From positions 744,001 through 808,000 of the forward strand of contig CBDDPZ010000009.1 in assembly GCA_965232575.1 (NCBI GenBank): a DNA stretch of 64,000 nucleotides. Direction: 5' to 3'. The stretch comes from Bin5 sp965232575. Its GTDB lineage: Bacteria > Chloroflexota > Anaerolineae > Caldilineales > Caldilineaceae. Below the pieces are notes generated by a model. It was not told where the DNA came from. It did no database searches and saw only the letters and a program-made list of their open reading frames with translations. The translations under genes were made by a program, and so were the position numbers. Each line of letters begins with the position of its first letter. Position 1 is the first letter of the stretch. This document shows positions 50,503 to 59,988 of the stretch, in pieces.

Positions 50503-52029
50503 TCAATTGCCGGCCACCTGGGCATCGCCGGTGCTGATTGTTTCCCCTTCTTCGAGCCCTGAAACAACCTCTGCGCTGATAAAGTTCCTCAAGCCCACCT
50601 GAACCGGCCGGAACTCCAACTCCTCGTTACGCCCGACCACGAAGACCGCATACTGGCCAGGGCTGATCTCTCGCAAAGCCTGAATGGGGACGAGAAGAGC
50701 GTTGCGCGCTTCGCCGGCGATAATCTCCACCTCGGCGTTCATGCCGAACAGTAGCGGCGCCGTGTGCTGGGTCATGTCGATACTGGCCCACGCTTGTATC
50801 GCGGAGGCGCCTTCGACGTCTACGAGAGCCGGTTCAACGCGGGTAATCTGTCCCGAATAGATGTATTCGGGGAAAGCCTCAAAAACGATGCTTACCGGAA
50901 AACCGGGCACGGCCGCCGCAATATCCAACTCTTCGATCCAGAAGCGGACCTGGGCGGTCTGAGCATTGGCGAGCCCGATGATTGGTCCCATAGTGACCGA
51001 ATCTCCGGACTGAGCCGAGACAGAGGTAACTACGCCTGCCATCGGAGAACGGATTGTGCCACCCTCTATTTCGCGTTGCACGTCTTCTGCAGCCAGTCGC
51101 GCCTGCTCGACAGCAAGTTCGGCTCTTTCGAGCTCCTCTGCGCTCGGCCCGTCCAATAGATCCTCGAGTGCGGCGCGGTTCTGCTCCACTTTGGCCCTTG
51201 CCGCGGCCACATCAAGCTCATCAGCGCCCTGAAGCAAGAGATTAAGCGTATTTTGTGCTTGCAGAACCCGTGCCCTCGCCGACTCGATTTCGTCTGCTGA
51301 CGGGCCCGCGGCATTGATGTTGTATTGCGCCAGCGCCTTTTCGTATGCGAGGGTGGCGGTCTGTAGTTCGGCCGCTTGCGTGGTGCTGCCAACGTCGTTT
51401 CGCCAGGCTACCCTGTCGTAAGCCCTTTGGGCTTCGGCTCGGGCGATCTCAGCCGCACTCAAATCGGCCTGCAGGCTTGTCAACATATCCTGGGAGGGAC
51501 CCGCCAGCAGAGTATCGAGCGCGCTCTGTGCGCTGATCAGTTCGCTGCGGGCAGCATTCACCTCCTCAGCGGTGGGCGGTGCAACCACTCGGTCATATTC
51601 GGCCTGGGCAGCAGCAAGGTTGGACTGAGCAGCCGCGAGGTCGGCCCCACCGACTTCACCCGTCAACTCGGCCAGGGAGATTTCGGCTAATCGCAGGTTT
51701 ATCTGGGCGGAAATGAGTTGCGAATTCAGAGTGGAGTCGTACTCCAAGGTTGCCAGTATCTGATCGGCATCGACCTGATCGCCCACCTGCGCTGCGATGC
51801 TGCTCACGATGCCGCTGCTGCGAAATCCGACCTTCGTCTCCTCTCCGGCAAACAGGGTCCCAATACCTCCCGCGGTCAGGACCAAATCTCCCCGGCGCAC
51901 CTGGGCTGTCTGGAGCTCCTGCTCCTGAACCTCCACCGACTGCTCGGACACAAAGTAAGTGTTGTATCCGTAGTACCCGCCGGTTCCGAAAACAAGCAGA
52001 ATCACCAGGCCCAGAACGATGGTCCTCAT
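50503..52029 (-). CDS. Membrane fusion protein (MacA/HlyD-like)
   Basis: 508 residues. N-terminal anchor helix (1-20), lipoyl half-domains flanking a very long alpha-helical hairpin (about 115-330) made of near-repeats containing DLAAAQSNLAAAQAEYDRV and AEEVNAAR or ADEIESAR strings, then GTIRSPMAGVVTSV and a beta-barrel. The hairpin is longer than in typical MacA, and the helical repeats suggest internal duplication. It would gate export by the MacB pair. Upstream lipoprotein gene starts the operon. Confidence 0.9.
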   Translation of the reverse strand: MRTIVLGLVILLVFGTGGYYGYNTYFVSEQSVEVQEQELQTAQVRRGDLVLTAGGIGTLFAGEETKVGFRSSGIVSSIAAQVGDQVDADQILATLEYDSTLNSQLISAQINLRLAEISLAELTGEVGGADLAAAQSNLAAAQAEYDRVVAPPTAEEVNAARSELISAQSALDTLLAGPSQDMLTSLQADLSAAEIARAEAQRAYDRVAWRNDVGSTTQAAELQTATLAYEKALAQYNINAAGPSADEIESARARVLQAQNTLNLLLQGADELDVAAARAKVEQNRAALEDLLDGPSAEELERAELAVEQARLAAEDVQREIEGGTIRSPMAGVVTSVSAQSGDSVTMGPIIGLANAQTAQVRFWIEELDIAAAVPGFPVSIVFEAFPEYIYSGQITRVEPALVDVEGASAIQAWASIDMTQHTAPLLFGMNAEVEIIAGEARNALLVPIQALREISPGQYAVFVVGRNEELEFRPVQVGLRNFISAEVVSGLEEGETISTGDAQVAGN

Positions 52030-52076
52030 GGCTCGTCCTCGTATCGGGTAAACATGAGAATCTCCGCGAAGTCCTG

Positions 52077-52802
52077 CTAGAGTGAGGCCTTGGACTGGAG
52101 AAGCTCGATCAGCGGCTCCAAAAGGAGATTGAACCGGCCGCCGCCGGCACCGCCTTGTCCGCCGCCCTGGAAGCCACCTTCAGGAACTTCGACACCCATC
52201 TCTTGCAGGCGCTCCCTGCGTTCCTCAGGAGACAGGTTCTGCATTTCCTGGCGAAATGCGGCCCGTTCATCCTCTGACATGTCAGCCAATATGCCGCCCC
52301 GGCCGCCTTCTTGTCCTCCGCGGGCCTGGCCCCCGCCCTGGCCGAACCGGGGCAGCTCGATTCCGTTGGCCTCTGCCCAGTCGTTCATATCCGTGAAGGT
52401 CAACTGCATGTCGCCAATGGCGCTGATCTGAGAGTCGGTAAGTGTTTCTTCGATCTGACGCAGGACTGCTGCGCGTTCGGTCTGGTTCTGAATCGTGCCG
52501 CTCTGCAGCGCCTGCCAGAGAGCCAGCATTGCGGCAGCCTGTGCACCAGTCACGGCATCATCGGACCCTTCCAACCGTAGAATTCCCAGTATGAGCTGGT
52601 TTGTCGGGGGCAGCGCGCCTTCGTAGTCTCTCGTCAGAGCGGACGAAAGCGCTTGGCCAGAGTCTTCGCCCGCGTCATCCTGGGAGGCACTAGCAACGTT
52701 ATCGGATACGCTGTCATCCGCAGAATTTCCACCGCCGCGCCCGCAAGCGGTGAGCGCAAATATAGCCAGAACCAACAGGAGGCCCTTGAAAGTTTTGATC
52801 AT
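52077..52802 (-). CDS. Lipoprotein at the head of the efflux operon
   Basis: 241 residues. Signal with lipobox FALTACG (Cys 20), then an acidic low-complexity stretch, a helical domain (LQSGTIQNQTERAAVLRQI, TLTDSQISAIGDMQLT), and Gly/Gln-rich tracts around GQGGGQARGGQEGGRGG. The DEERAAFRQEMQNLSPEERRERLQE segment resembles periplasmic LTXXQ/Spy-like proteins that sense or bind extracytoplasmic ligands. It is 48 bp upstream of the fusion protein gene and may be its stress-sensing or chaperone partner. Confidence 0.8.
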   Translation of the reverse strand: MIKTFKGLLLVLAIFALTACGRGGGNSADDSVSDNVASASQDDAGEDSGQALSSALTRDYEGALPPTNQLILGILRLEGSDDAVTGAQAAAMLALWQALQSGTIQNQTERAAVLRQIEETLTDSQISAIGDMQLTFTDMNDWAEANGIELPRFGQGGGQARGGQEGGRGGILADMSEDERAAFRQEMQNLSPEERRERLQEMGVEVPEGGFQGGGQGGAGGGRFNLLLEPLIELLQSKASL

Positions 52803-53508
52803 GTCATCTACTCACTTTCCTGCAGACGGCAAAACAAGGTATAGAGACGCGCGGGCCGCCTGTGCCGGACAGGCGACCCTTACTATTCAATTGTACTGGG
52901 CTCTGGTTAACATGATGTTAACACAATATTGAGATGCCACAACATTGAAGAGTCAGGGAGGTTAGAGTGAAATCCGGTCCCCGAGAAGGGCAGCGGCTAT
53001 CGAAATGGATGCAGTCAGGAGCAGCAGTTTCTTTCTTTACAAACCCAGTCCCGGACCAACAACCTGCCTGATTTCAGTCGTAGCCAGTTCAAGAAGCTGT
53101 GACGAAGATTCGTGAGGGCTTGTCGGAGTTCTTGCAGAGGATACTGACCAACTTGCATCTAGTTCAGTGGAGGGGCAGGAAATCACATGCTTCAATGTAG
53201 AGATGAGAGGCTGCCTGACCCATCGTTGTTTCGGCTGACCCCATAGACAGACCTCAAGAAGGGTCGCCCGGCCAGCCGGCAGGCTGAGAAATTATGTTCC
53301 GTCAGGATGTCTAGAAACGAAAGGAGAAGGATGTGGTTGGCAGCGCGTGGAAACGGGCGCAGAAGGTCTTCTACAAAAAGAGGAGTTGAAAGACTTTCCC
53401 CCAAGGTTACCAAAGCGCCTGAGGTAGAAAAACCTCACATGCCGATGACACTTGGAGCCGGTCTTACATGCAGGATTCGTGACGACAACTCCTGCTCATC
53501 GGGAAAGA
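52803..53508. other. Intergenic region with efflux-operon promoter
   Basis: 706 bp. Near 52900 it carries a palindrome and -10-like TACAAT for the minus-strand operon, annotated separately. Between 52930 and 53508 no ORF, repeat or terminator is convincing. Confidence 0.45.
52906..52922 (-). promoter_or_regulatory. GTTAACAT palindrome at the efflux-operon promoter
   Basis: GTTAACAT and ATGTTAAC flank a single centre base (52906-52922), a perfect 17-bp dyad. On the minus strand a TACAAT -10 candidate lies 14 bp beyond it, so the dyad covers the -35 region, about 105 bp upstream of the lipoprotein ATG. It would suit a dimeric repressor or activator. Confidence 0.5.
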
Positions 53509-54747
53509 TCATTCGAGACTCTTGACAATAAGCCTCAAGCTTTTCATCGTCCGTTCGCGCCAATCTTGGGCTGGTCTGCGAATTGTGTTGGTGGTGATTC
53601 TGAATAGGCAAACCGCCTCGCGCAGGTTGAGATCAGATTCACTCCAGCCAAGTCGATCCAACGTCGCGGTACGGAGGCGCTGGTAGTAGGCCCCGCTAAC
53701 GTCCTTCTTGTAGCTGCGCCCAATGCAAGATGTCCACTTCAGGTGCGCAAGGAAGTTACCAATGTCCAACATCGGATCTCCCGGGCCGGCTTCCTCGAAG
53801 TCGACTACGGCCACACGCCCATCGGGCAGCGCAAGCATTTGGTCATCGTAGAGATCGTTGTGCGCGATAGTTGAAGGCTGCCACGATCGGACGAAGAGAT
53901 CCAACTGCCGGGTGACCGTTTCGAAGACCCGGCGCTCGTCGTCGTGATTCTGAAGCGCGTGCTTGAAAGTACGCTTCGCTCGTCTATATGCCCGCTGCAA
54001 GTTAAAGGCAGGGAGGTCGGAGCGATCCGAAGCAATCCACAGGCTTTCCAAACCGTCAAGAACCGCATCCGGACCCGGCGGCCTGCCGCGTCGCATAAGT
54101 TGCCGAACGTTTTTGCCAGGGATTTCGGACAACCAGACTATCCCGCCTTCTTGCCAGCATCCAGCAACGCGGGGAACGGCGAAACCGGAGCGGCCGATGA
54201 GCTCTGCAGTTTCCAGCAGGCGTGGCAGGGCAGAGGGCCGCACCACGCGGATATAGAAGCGGACTTTTCCTGACCAGTGCCGAAGAACGGCGCGACTTCC
54301 AGGCCGATATCGAACTAATTCTACCCGAAGTTTGCGCCGGGGAAAAGCAAATACATGCTCGTTGAGCAGATCGAGAGCATCGGTTGGATGAGCCGCCAGC
54401 TCAAGCCCGGGCAGAAGCGTGTCCTGCGGATAACGAAAAATCGTAGGCGGCCTTCCCACTTCAAGCCTGAACGTGAATATATCGGACGCCCAATACTGTT
54501 CAGGCGCCCAGTCCGCAAAGTAACTGACGAGGGCGGATCTGCCAGGGATATGGCTGAACTGGCGCACACGGATTCTGCAGGGAGCAGTGTCCCTATCGGT
54601 AAAGTGGCTGCGAGACGCTTGCCAGACCCATTCCCCATCAAAGAGATTTGGCAACCAGGGAAGTGTAATGTCCTTGGGAAAGTCTACCCGAGGAAGGAGA
54701 GGAACGGCCGATTCATTAGCAAATCTTTGTTCGTCAAGAGCTAACAT
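53509..54747 (-). CDS. Phosphotransferase-family (APH/choline kinase-like) protein
   Basis: 412 residues. The C-terminal two-thirds have the kinase-like APH fold: HNDLYDDQMLALPDG (catalytic loop, Brenner Asp) and VAVVDFEEAGPGDPMLDIGNFLAHL (metal Asp). The N-terminal 100 residues are an added domain. The expected Asn in the catalytic loop is Gln here, which is an oddity. Substrate may be an aminoglycoside, a sugar or another small molecule. ATG 54747 lies within the last codons of the FN3 gene (14-bp overlap), so the two are coupled. Confidence 0.8.
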   Translation of the reverse strand: MLALDEQRFANESAVPLLPRVDFPKDITLPWLPNLFDGEWVWQASRSHFTDRDTAPCRIRVRQFSHIPGRSALVSYFADWAPEQYWASDIFTFRLEVGRPPTIFRYPQDTLLPGLELAAHPTDALDLLNEHVFAFPRRKLRVELVRYRPGSRAVLRHWSGKVRFYIRVVRPSALPRLLETAELIGRSGFAVPRVAGCWQEGGIVWLSEIPGKNVRQLMRRGRPPGPDAVLDGLESLWIASDRSDLPAFNLQRAYRRAKRTFKHALQNHDDERRVFETVTRQLDLFVRSWQPSTIAHNDLYDDQMLALPDGRVAVVDFEEAGPGDPMLDIGNFLAHLKWTSCIGRSYKKDVSGAYYQRLRTATLDRLGWSESDLNLREAVCLFRITTNTIRRPAQDWRERTMKSLRLIVKSLE

Positions 54748-55616
54748 CGCTATCTCCGCTGTCAGATCCACTAGGCGGCGTCGGCGTGTCGGTGCCGTCG
54801 TTGTCCGTCGCAGCAAGCGTGCCGTAACCGTCATTGTCAGTGCCACCTCTGTCTTCTGCCGACGGCGATGCCGCTACTGTCACCGTTGCCTTTGCGTATC
54901 TTGACCAAGGCCCCCCATCGCCCGACCCATTTACCGCCCGTACAGCGTAGAAGTAAGTCACACCGACGGCTGCACTCGAGTGAACGAAGCTCGTGCTCGT
55001 CAGATTGTCCCCGCCGATTTTCTGCCAGCCGTTAACGCTTTCCCACGCCCACAGCGCATAGCGCACAGCTCCAGATACCGCATCCCAGCTAAGTTCCACC
55101 ATGCCCTCTCCGGCCGCCGCAGTAAGCCCTGGCGCCGTACCAAAGGACAGGGCCATCTCCCACGCTCGCATGCACGTATGCAGACCATGCGCTCGACTCG
55201 CCCTCCGCGTTCACGGCCCGAATCGCGTAATAGTAAACCGTCCCTGGCACAACCTCCGAGTCCGTGAGCGAGGTGCCAGTAAGATTCTCTCCTCCAAGTT
55301 GCCGCCAGCCGTTAACGCTTTCCCACGCCCACAACTCATAGCGGGCCGCGCCGGACACCGCGGTCCAACTGAGCTCTACGGAGCTCCCCGACACGGTTGC
55401 TTGCAGAATAGGGGAAGCAAGCGCGGGTTCGTCATCGTCGCCACCGTCGTCATCGTCGTTGCTTTCTTCTTCAAGGGAGTCGAATGTCGAGCGGGAAAAA
55501 AGCCCTACGGGATCCGTTTTGCCGTCATTTTCACTGGCAATAACGGCGACAATGCCTCGTGAGGCCAGTACCATCGCCAGGAGAAGCGTACTCACGTATC
55601 GAAGAATCTTGTTCAT
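54734..55616 (-). pseudogene. Secreted two-FN3-domain protein, frameshifted
   Basis: ATG 55616 (AGGAGG upstream) encodes a signal peptide (ILRYVSTLLLAMVLASRGIV), an acidic linker rich in Asp, and a full FN3 domain containing YELWAWESVNGWRQLGG and VPGTVYYYAIRAVNAEG. A second FN3 with nearly the same YALWAWESVNGWQKIGG motif continues in another frame from about 55165, followed by a Thr/Pro/Asp tail ending at 54734. The frames switch around 55140-55170, so one base change broke a single gene, or it is read by frameshifting. The two domains are recent duplicates. Confidence 0.7.
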
Positions 55617-55761
55617 TATCGGCCTCCTACACCAGAATAGACGATTTGCAGCCTCAGGCTTTGCCTGACTTCCGTTCGACGTCCGGCCATTGCACAGCAC
55701 AGGTCGCTTGACGGCGCCGGCCGGGAAGGTTGCTCTCTTCAACTAATTTTACGCGCACCAG

Positions 55762-55782
55762 GTTCAGAAAATGTGAAGGAGG
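55762..55782 (-). promoter_or_regulatory. Shared operator-like motif upstream of the FN3 gene
   Basis: On the minus strand it reads CCTCCTTCACATTTTCTGAA plus C: direct repeats CTTCAC and CTGAAC, 11 bp apart. It matches 19 of 21 bases of the site at 57967-57987 and sits about 145 bp before the FN3 ATG, with TAAAAT close downstream. A likely binding site of the adjacent OmpR-family regulator. Confidence 0.55.
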
Positions 55783-55797
55783 TGTTTCGAAGTTGTT

Positions 55798-57155
55798 TCA
55801 ATTGGGGGACTTTGGGAGTCGAATCGTAAACCGCGTGCCCTTGCCAGGAGTTGATTGGGCCAGAATGGTTCCTTCGTGGGCCTCGACGATCGCCTTGGCT
55901 ATGGCAAGACCGAGTCCGGATTGCGCTTGACCGTCCCGATGGCGGGACCTGTCGGCCTTGTAGAAACGGTCAAAAATGAACTTGATTTCCTCGGGGTCAA
56001 TACCGCTTCCCGTGTCGGAGACGTGTAAGACGATGGCTCCATCAAGGCTTGCACCGCCGAGTACGATTTCTCCTTGCGACGTGAAGCGCAATGCGTTTGT
56101 GATCAGATTGTCCAAAACCTGTGTCATGCGTTCCACGTCGACAGCGACCGAAGGGAGTGTGTCCGGCGCCTCCACGCGGAGTGAAATATCCTTCTGACGC
56201 GCTGCCACTACATGGACCAAACCGGCTCTTCGAGCAAAGCTTTCGGGTCTATGACCCGGGGAGCAAGCGTCAGTTCTCCAGCATCCGCCAGTGATAGCGT
56301 GCGCAGATCCTCCACCAGGTGTTGGATGTGGACCACTTCCAGGTGAAGCAGATCGTAGAGTTCCCTTCTCCCCTCTATCGAGCCTTCGCAGAGACCGTCC
56401 GTATAGCCTCGCAGAATGGTAAGCGGCGTTCGCAGGTCGTGTGCGATGTCTGCAGTCATCTGCCGGCGCAAACGGCTGGCTTGGGCCAGGTCTCTACTTA
56501 TCTTGTTAAACGATGTCGCCAGCTTGCCGATCTCATCCTGAGCAGGGGCATCGACCTGCTTGCCAAGTTGGCCTGCAGCCATCTCTTCGGTGGCAGTGGT
56601 TAGTTCACGAAGCGGCCGTGTCAGCGCCCTCGATAGCAATATGCCCAATACCAGGGCCAGCAGTGCCGCGATGGCGGCAGCAAGTACAGTCGCCTGACTC
56701 ACGCTGTACAGAAAAAAGCTCTCCGGGGAGAAGCCCGGCAGGCCCTCTTCAGGGATGATTCGATCCATGAAATAGGCTGTTCCCACAAGCTCATCGTCGT
56801 GAATGACAGAGATGCTCCCTCCTAACTCTGACGGTTCGACATCGCGTCCGACCTGACCCGGGTCCGGCGCGTAGATGATCCTCTGATCACTATCGGCCAG
56901 CACGATTAGCTGACTCAGGAAGCTTAGGGAGGGCTCATTCGTCAGCCACTGTTCGATACCCTCCCAGGTGTAGTCGTTTTCCTCATAGAAGCCGAGGAGC
57001 AGGACAGCAACGACAGAGTTGTCGCTCTGCTGTGAAACGAAGCGATTGAACTCCAGGCGCGTTCGCTGCCCGCTGATGGCCGCGACAAGGAGCGCTCCGG
57101 AGATTCCGACAGCAAGAATTGCCAATGTAAGCTTTACTGCCAGAGATCGGAACAT
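55798..57155 (-). pseudogene. Sensor histidine kinase broken by a frameshift
   Basis: The first frame (57155 to 56208) encodes two helices flanking a sensor, HAMP and HisKA with DIAHDLRTPLTILRGYTDGL, and ends soon after LAPRVIDPKALLEEP. The HATPase domain continues in another frame (56220 to 55798), with VLDNLITNALRFTS, DTGSGIDPEE and GLGLAIAKAIVEAH. The frames overlap at 56208-56220, exactly where one kinase should be continuous. One indel therefore separates the histidine from its ATP-binding domain, and the product would be inactive unless the two halves associate. It directly follows the broken response regulator. Confidence 0.8.
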
Positions 57156-57844
57156 CTACTTCGTCTCCGCGGCAAATCGGTAGCCCATACCGTATACGGT
57201 CTGAATATAGCGAGGCTTGCTTGGAAACGGTTCGATCTTCGTACGGAGGTTGCGGATGTGAACGTCGATCGTGCGCTCGTAGCCTTCGTATGCATCTCCG
57301 CTGACTGATTCCAGCAGATCGAGGCGCGAAAACGCCCGCCCCGGCGACAGCATGAATGTTTCCAGCAGGTCGAATTCAGAAGGGGTGAGAGCGACCTGAT
57401 TGTCGTCGACAGTTACCGTGCGCCCGACGCGGTCAAGTGAGATCGTCCCCGCCCGAAGTACCTCCGGCTGCCGGCTTTGCTGTCCGGCCCTTCTGAGCAC
57501 GGCGCGGACGCGAGCAATCAGCTCCTAGATGCCGAAAGGCTTCGTGACATAGTCATCAGCACCCAATTCCAGGCCGATTACTTTGTCGCTTTCCTCCAAT
57601 TTGGCGGTGAGGACGATGATCGGCGCGTCTGACTCCCGGGTGAAGTGCCTAATGAAGTCAAAGCCCCCATCTCCGGCATCATCAGGTCCAGGAGAACAAG
57701 GTCCGGCTTCTCATAGCGCGCCGTGAAAAGGGCGTCGCGACCGCTTGCCGCTTCAACCACACGGAATCCTTCACGCTCTAGGTAGAGTCGCACCATCTCG
57801 CGCAGATTGGCTTCATCGTCTACAACGAGAATAGTTTGCGACAC
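57156..57844 (-). pseudogene. OmpR-family response regulator with frameshift and stop
   Basis: ATG 57844 starts a receiver domain (ILVVDDEANLREMV, LVLLDLMMPEM with the phosphoacceptor Asp). At about 57670 a base is missing in a G-run after MMPEM. The correct frame resumes with GFDFIRHFTRESDAPIIVLT, GLELGADDYVTKPFG, then a TAG (57527-57529) where Arg is expected before ELIARVRAVLRR, and continues through an intact winged helix ending RYIQTVYGMGYRFAAETK. Two independent lesions argue for true decay. It lies upstream of the broken kinase. Confidence 0.8.
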
Positions 57845-58240
57845 CAGGATTGTCCTTTCGCCGTCGTAGTGGCGTCAATGCAGCCGACGTCGGCCTGCAT
57901 GCGCAAGACCATCCGCATCCCGACCGCTGTCTTGCGCTTCTCTTTCTCCTATTTTCGCGCAGAACTGTTCAGAAAGTATGAAGGAGGGTTAAAGATTCGA
58001 CAAGTGCTTGATGGCATTTTCTGGTCCGTTGGGTACAACGGTCTAGCGACTGCAAGAAGGACCTCTTCGCGATAGAAGAATGCGTGCCTTGGTCAAGTTT
58101 TCGATGCCATCTCGTATGTGGGCCAAATTCTGCTGTGGTACAATGCTGGCGTAATGAGGATCAGGCTCTTTGCCTATCCATGAATTCCCTCTGCGTCGCG
58201 GAAGCAGTCTCCAGACACAGACTCTGAAAGGAAGAAAACA
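57845..58240. other. Divergent intergenic region
   Basis: 396 bp between the response-regulator remnant (minus) and dinB-like gene (plus). It holds the operator-like motif at 57967-57987; nothing else was recognised. Confidence 0.45.
57967..57987 (-). promoter_or_regulatory. Shared operator-like motif upstream of the response regulator
   Basis: Minus-strand CTTCATACTTTCTGAAC with CTTCAT and CTGAAC spaced 11 bp, preceded by CCTC. It matches the 55762-55782 site at 19 of 21 bases, including flanking CGCGCA a few bases away. It lies about 125 bp before the regulator's ATG, as expected for autoregulation. Confidence 0.55.
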
Positions 58241-58708
58241 ATGTCACAGACCGCCATCGGGATTCACCGGCAGATTCGTTCTTCGATTCATTCGGCTGTA
58301 GAGGGGCTTTCGGCTGAGCAACTACACGCGATTCCGGACAGATTCGACAACAACATCGCCTGGAATCTGGGGCATATTATGGTTGTCCAGCAACGTCTGC
58401 TTTACGGCTCCAGCGGCCTCCCCCTTTCGGTCTCCGATGAGATGATCCCTATGTACCTGCCCAATACTTCGCCGGCGGATTGGGAATCAAAGCCTAATGC
58501 CAGGGCCTTGGTGGCGATGCTGATGCCGCAACAAGAGCAGCTGGAGGACGATTATGCCGGCGGCCGCTTCAGCGAGAATGAGTTCAGCGCTTTCACAACT
58601 AGGTCCGGGCTCTCATTGAACGATTTGGGCGCCGCGCTGGCTTTCAACACGTATCACGAGTCACAGCACTACGGTTTCATCCTCGCGCTCATCAACCTGG
58701 TGGGTTGA
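58241..58708 (+). CDS. DinB-family (YfiT-like) putative metal-dependent protein
   Basis: 155 residues, four-helix bundle. The three His ligands expected of the DinB fold are placed as NLGHIMVVQQRL, a helix-3 region, and NTYHESQHYGFILALI. Often linked to thiol-transfer or stress functions, but the substrate is unknown. AAAGGAAG precedes ATG. The thiolase gene starts five bases after its stop. Confidence 0.85.
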   Translation: MSQTAIGIHRQIRSSIHSAVEGLSAEQLHAIPDRFDNNIAWNLGHIMVVQQRLLYGSSGLPLSVSDEMIPMYLPNTSPADWESKPNARALVAMLMPQQEQLEDDYAGGRFSENEFSAFTTRSGLSLNDLGAALAFNTYHESQHYGFILALINLVG

Positions 58709-58713
58709 TTCTT

Positions 58714-59988
58714 ATGACTGAGGTGGTCATTGTCAGCGCTGTGCGCACGCCTATAGGCAGGATTCGCGGCGCGCTGGCTTCCGTCCGACCCGATGACTTG
58801 GCGGCACTCGTTGTCCGAGAAGCGGTATCGCGGGCAGGTGTGGAACCGGCTGAAATCGAGGAAGTCTATCTCGGTTGCGCCAACCAAGCCGGAGAGGACA
58901 ACCGCAACGTCGCCCGTATGGCCGCTCTGCTGGCTGGACTGCCGCAGGAGGTGGCGGGCGTAACCGTCAACCGGTTGTGCGCCAGCGGGCTCACAGCTGT
59001 CAATCAAGCTGCAAGGGTGATTCTGTGCGGCGAGGGAGATGTCTTTGTGGCCGGCGGCGTCGAGAGCATGACGCGTGCGCCCTATTCCCTGCCCAAGAAC
59101 CCGACCAGCTTTGGCCCCTCCGGCAACATTACCGGCTACGATACGACCCTCGGCTGGCGCTACCCGAACCCGGCTCTTGAAGCACTCTTCCCCCTGGAAG
59201 CGATGGGAGAGACGGCCGAGAACATTTACGACATGAGTTGCGCGTCAGAAATCGCAGGCGGAGAGATTAGTCGCGCAGAACAGGACCGATTCGCGTTGCA
59301 GAGCCAGCGAAGGGCAGTCCGCGCGATTAACGAGGGCCGCTTTCAGCCGGAGATCTTGCCCGTAAAGATCCCGCGGAGGCGAGGCGATCCCGTCGCAATA
59401 AATACCGACGAACACCCGCGCTACACGAAGACAGACGACGGCTATCAACTCGCGACCAACATGGAGGCCCTGAGCGGGCTGCGGCCTGTCTTCCGTAAAG
59501 GCGGGACTGTAACCGCCGGCAACGCAAGCGGGCTGAACGATGGCGCATGCGCGCTGGTATTGACGTCTCGTGACAGGGCCGAATCTCTCGGAATCCGCCC
59601 TCTGGCGCGCTGGGTGGCATCGGCCGCGGCTGGTGTCGATCCCCGCGTCATGGGCCTTGGGCCTGTGACCGCCACTCGCAAAGCATTAAAGCGAGCAAAA
59701 CTCTCCCTCGATGAGGTTGACTTGGCCGAAATCAACGAAGCCTTCGCGGTACAGACACTGGCCGTCTTGAGAGAACTTGGGCTGAGTGAAAAGATTACAA
59801 ACGTAAACGGCGGCGCGATATCTCTGGGCCATCCTTTGGGCTGCTCCGGCGCCCGCATCCTTACGACCCTCATTCACGAGATGCAGAGGCGAGCAGCGGC
59901 TGGCGAAAAGTCTCGCTATGGCTTGGCGACGCTCTGCGTGGGCGTGGGTCAGGGTGAGGCGACCGTTGTAGAGAGGCTGGAACAGTGA
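58714..59988 (+). CDS. Acetyl-CoA acyltransferase (thiolase)
   Basis: 424 residues. Active-site Cys in VNRLCASGLTAVNQAARVI, NxNGGAISLGHPLGCSGARI (His) and a C-terminal GLATLCVGVGQGEATVVE (second Cys) define a degradative thiolase. VRTPIGRIRGALASVRPDDLAALVV is typical of the beta-ketoadipyl-CoA thiolase/FadA side. Start ATG 58714; TTG 58705 is less likely. Its stop overlaps the GTG of the CoA-transferase gene, so the two form one pathway: activation of a 3-oxoacid and thiolytic cleavage. Confidence 0.92.
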   Translation: MTEVVIVSAVRTPIGRIRGALASVRPDDLAALVVREAVSRAGVEPAEIEEVYLGCANQAGEDNRNVARMAALLAGLPQEVAGVTVNRLCASGLTAVNQAARVILCGEGDVFVAGGVESMTRAPYSLPKNPTSFGPSGNITGYDTTLGWRYPNPALEALFPLEAMGETAENIYDMSCASEIAGGEISRAEQDRFALQSQRRAVRAINEGRFQPEILPVKIPRRRGDPVAINTDEHPRYTKTDDGYQLATNMEALSGLRPVFRKGGTVTAGNASGLNDGACALVLTSRDRAESLGIRPLARWVASAAAGVDPRVMGLGPVTATRKALKRAKLSLDEVDLAEINEAFAVQTLAVLRELGLSEKITNVNGGAISLGHPLGCSGARILTTLIHEMQRRAAAGEKSRYGLATLCVGVGQGEATVVERLEQ

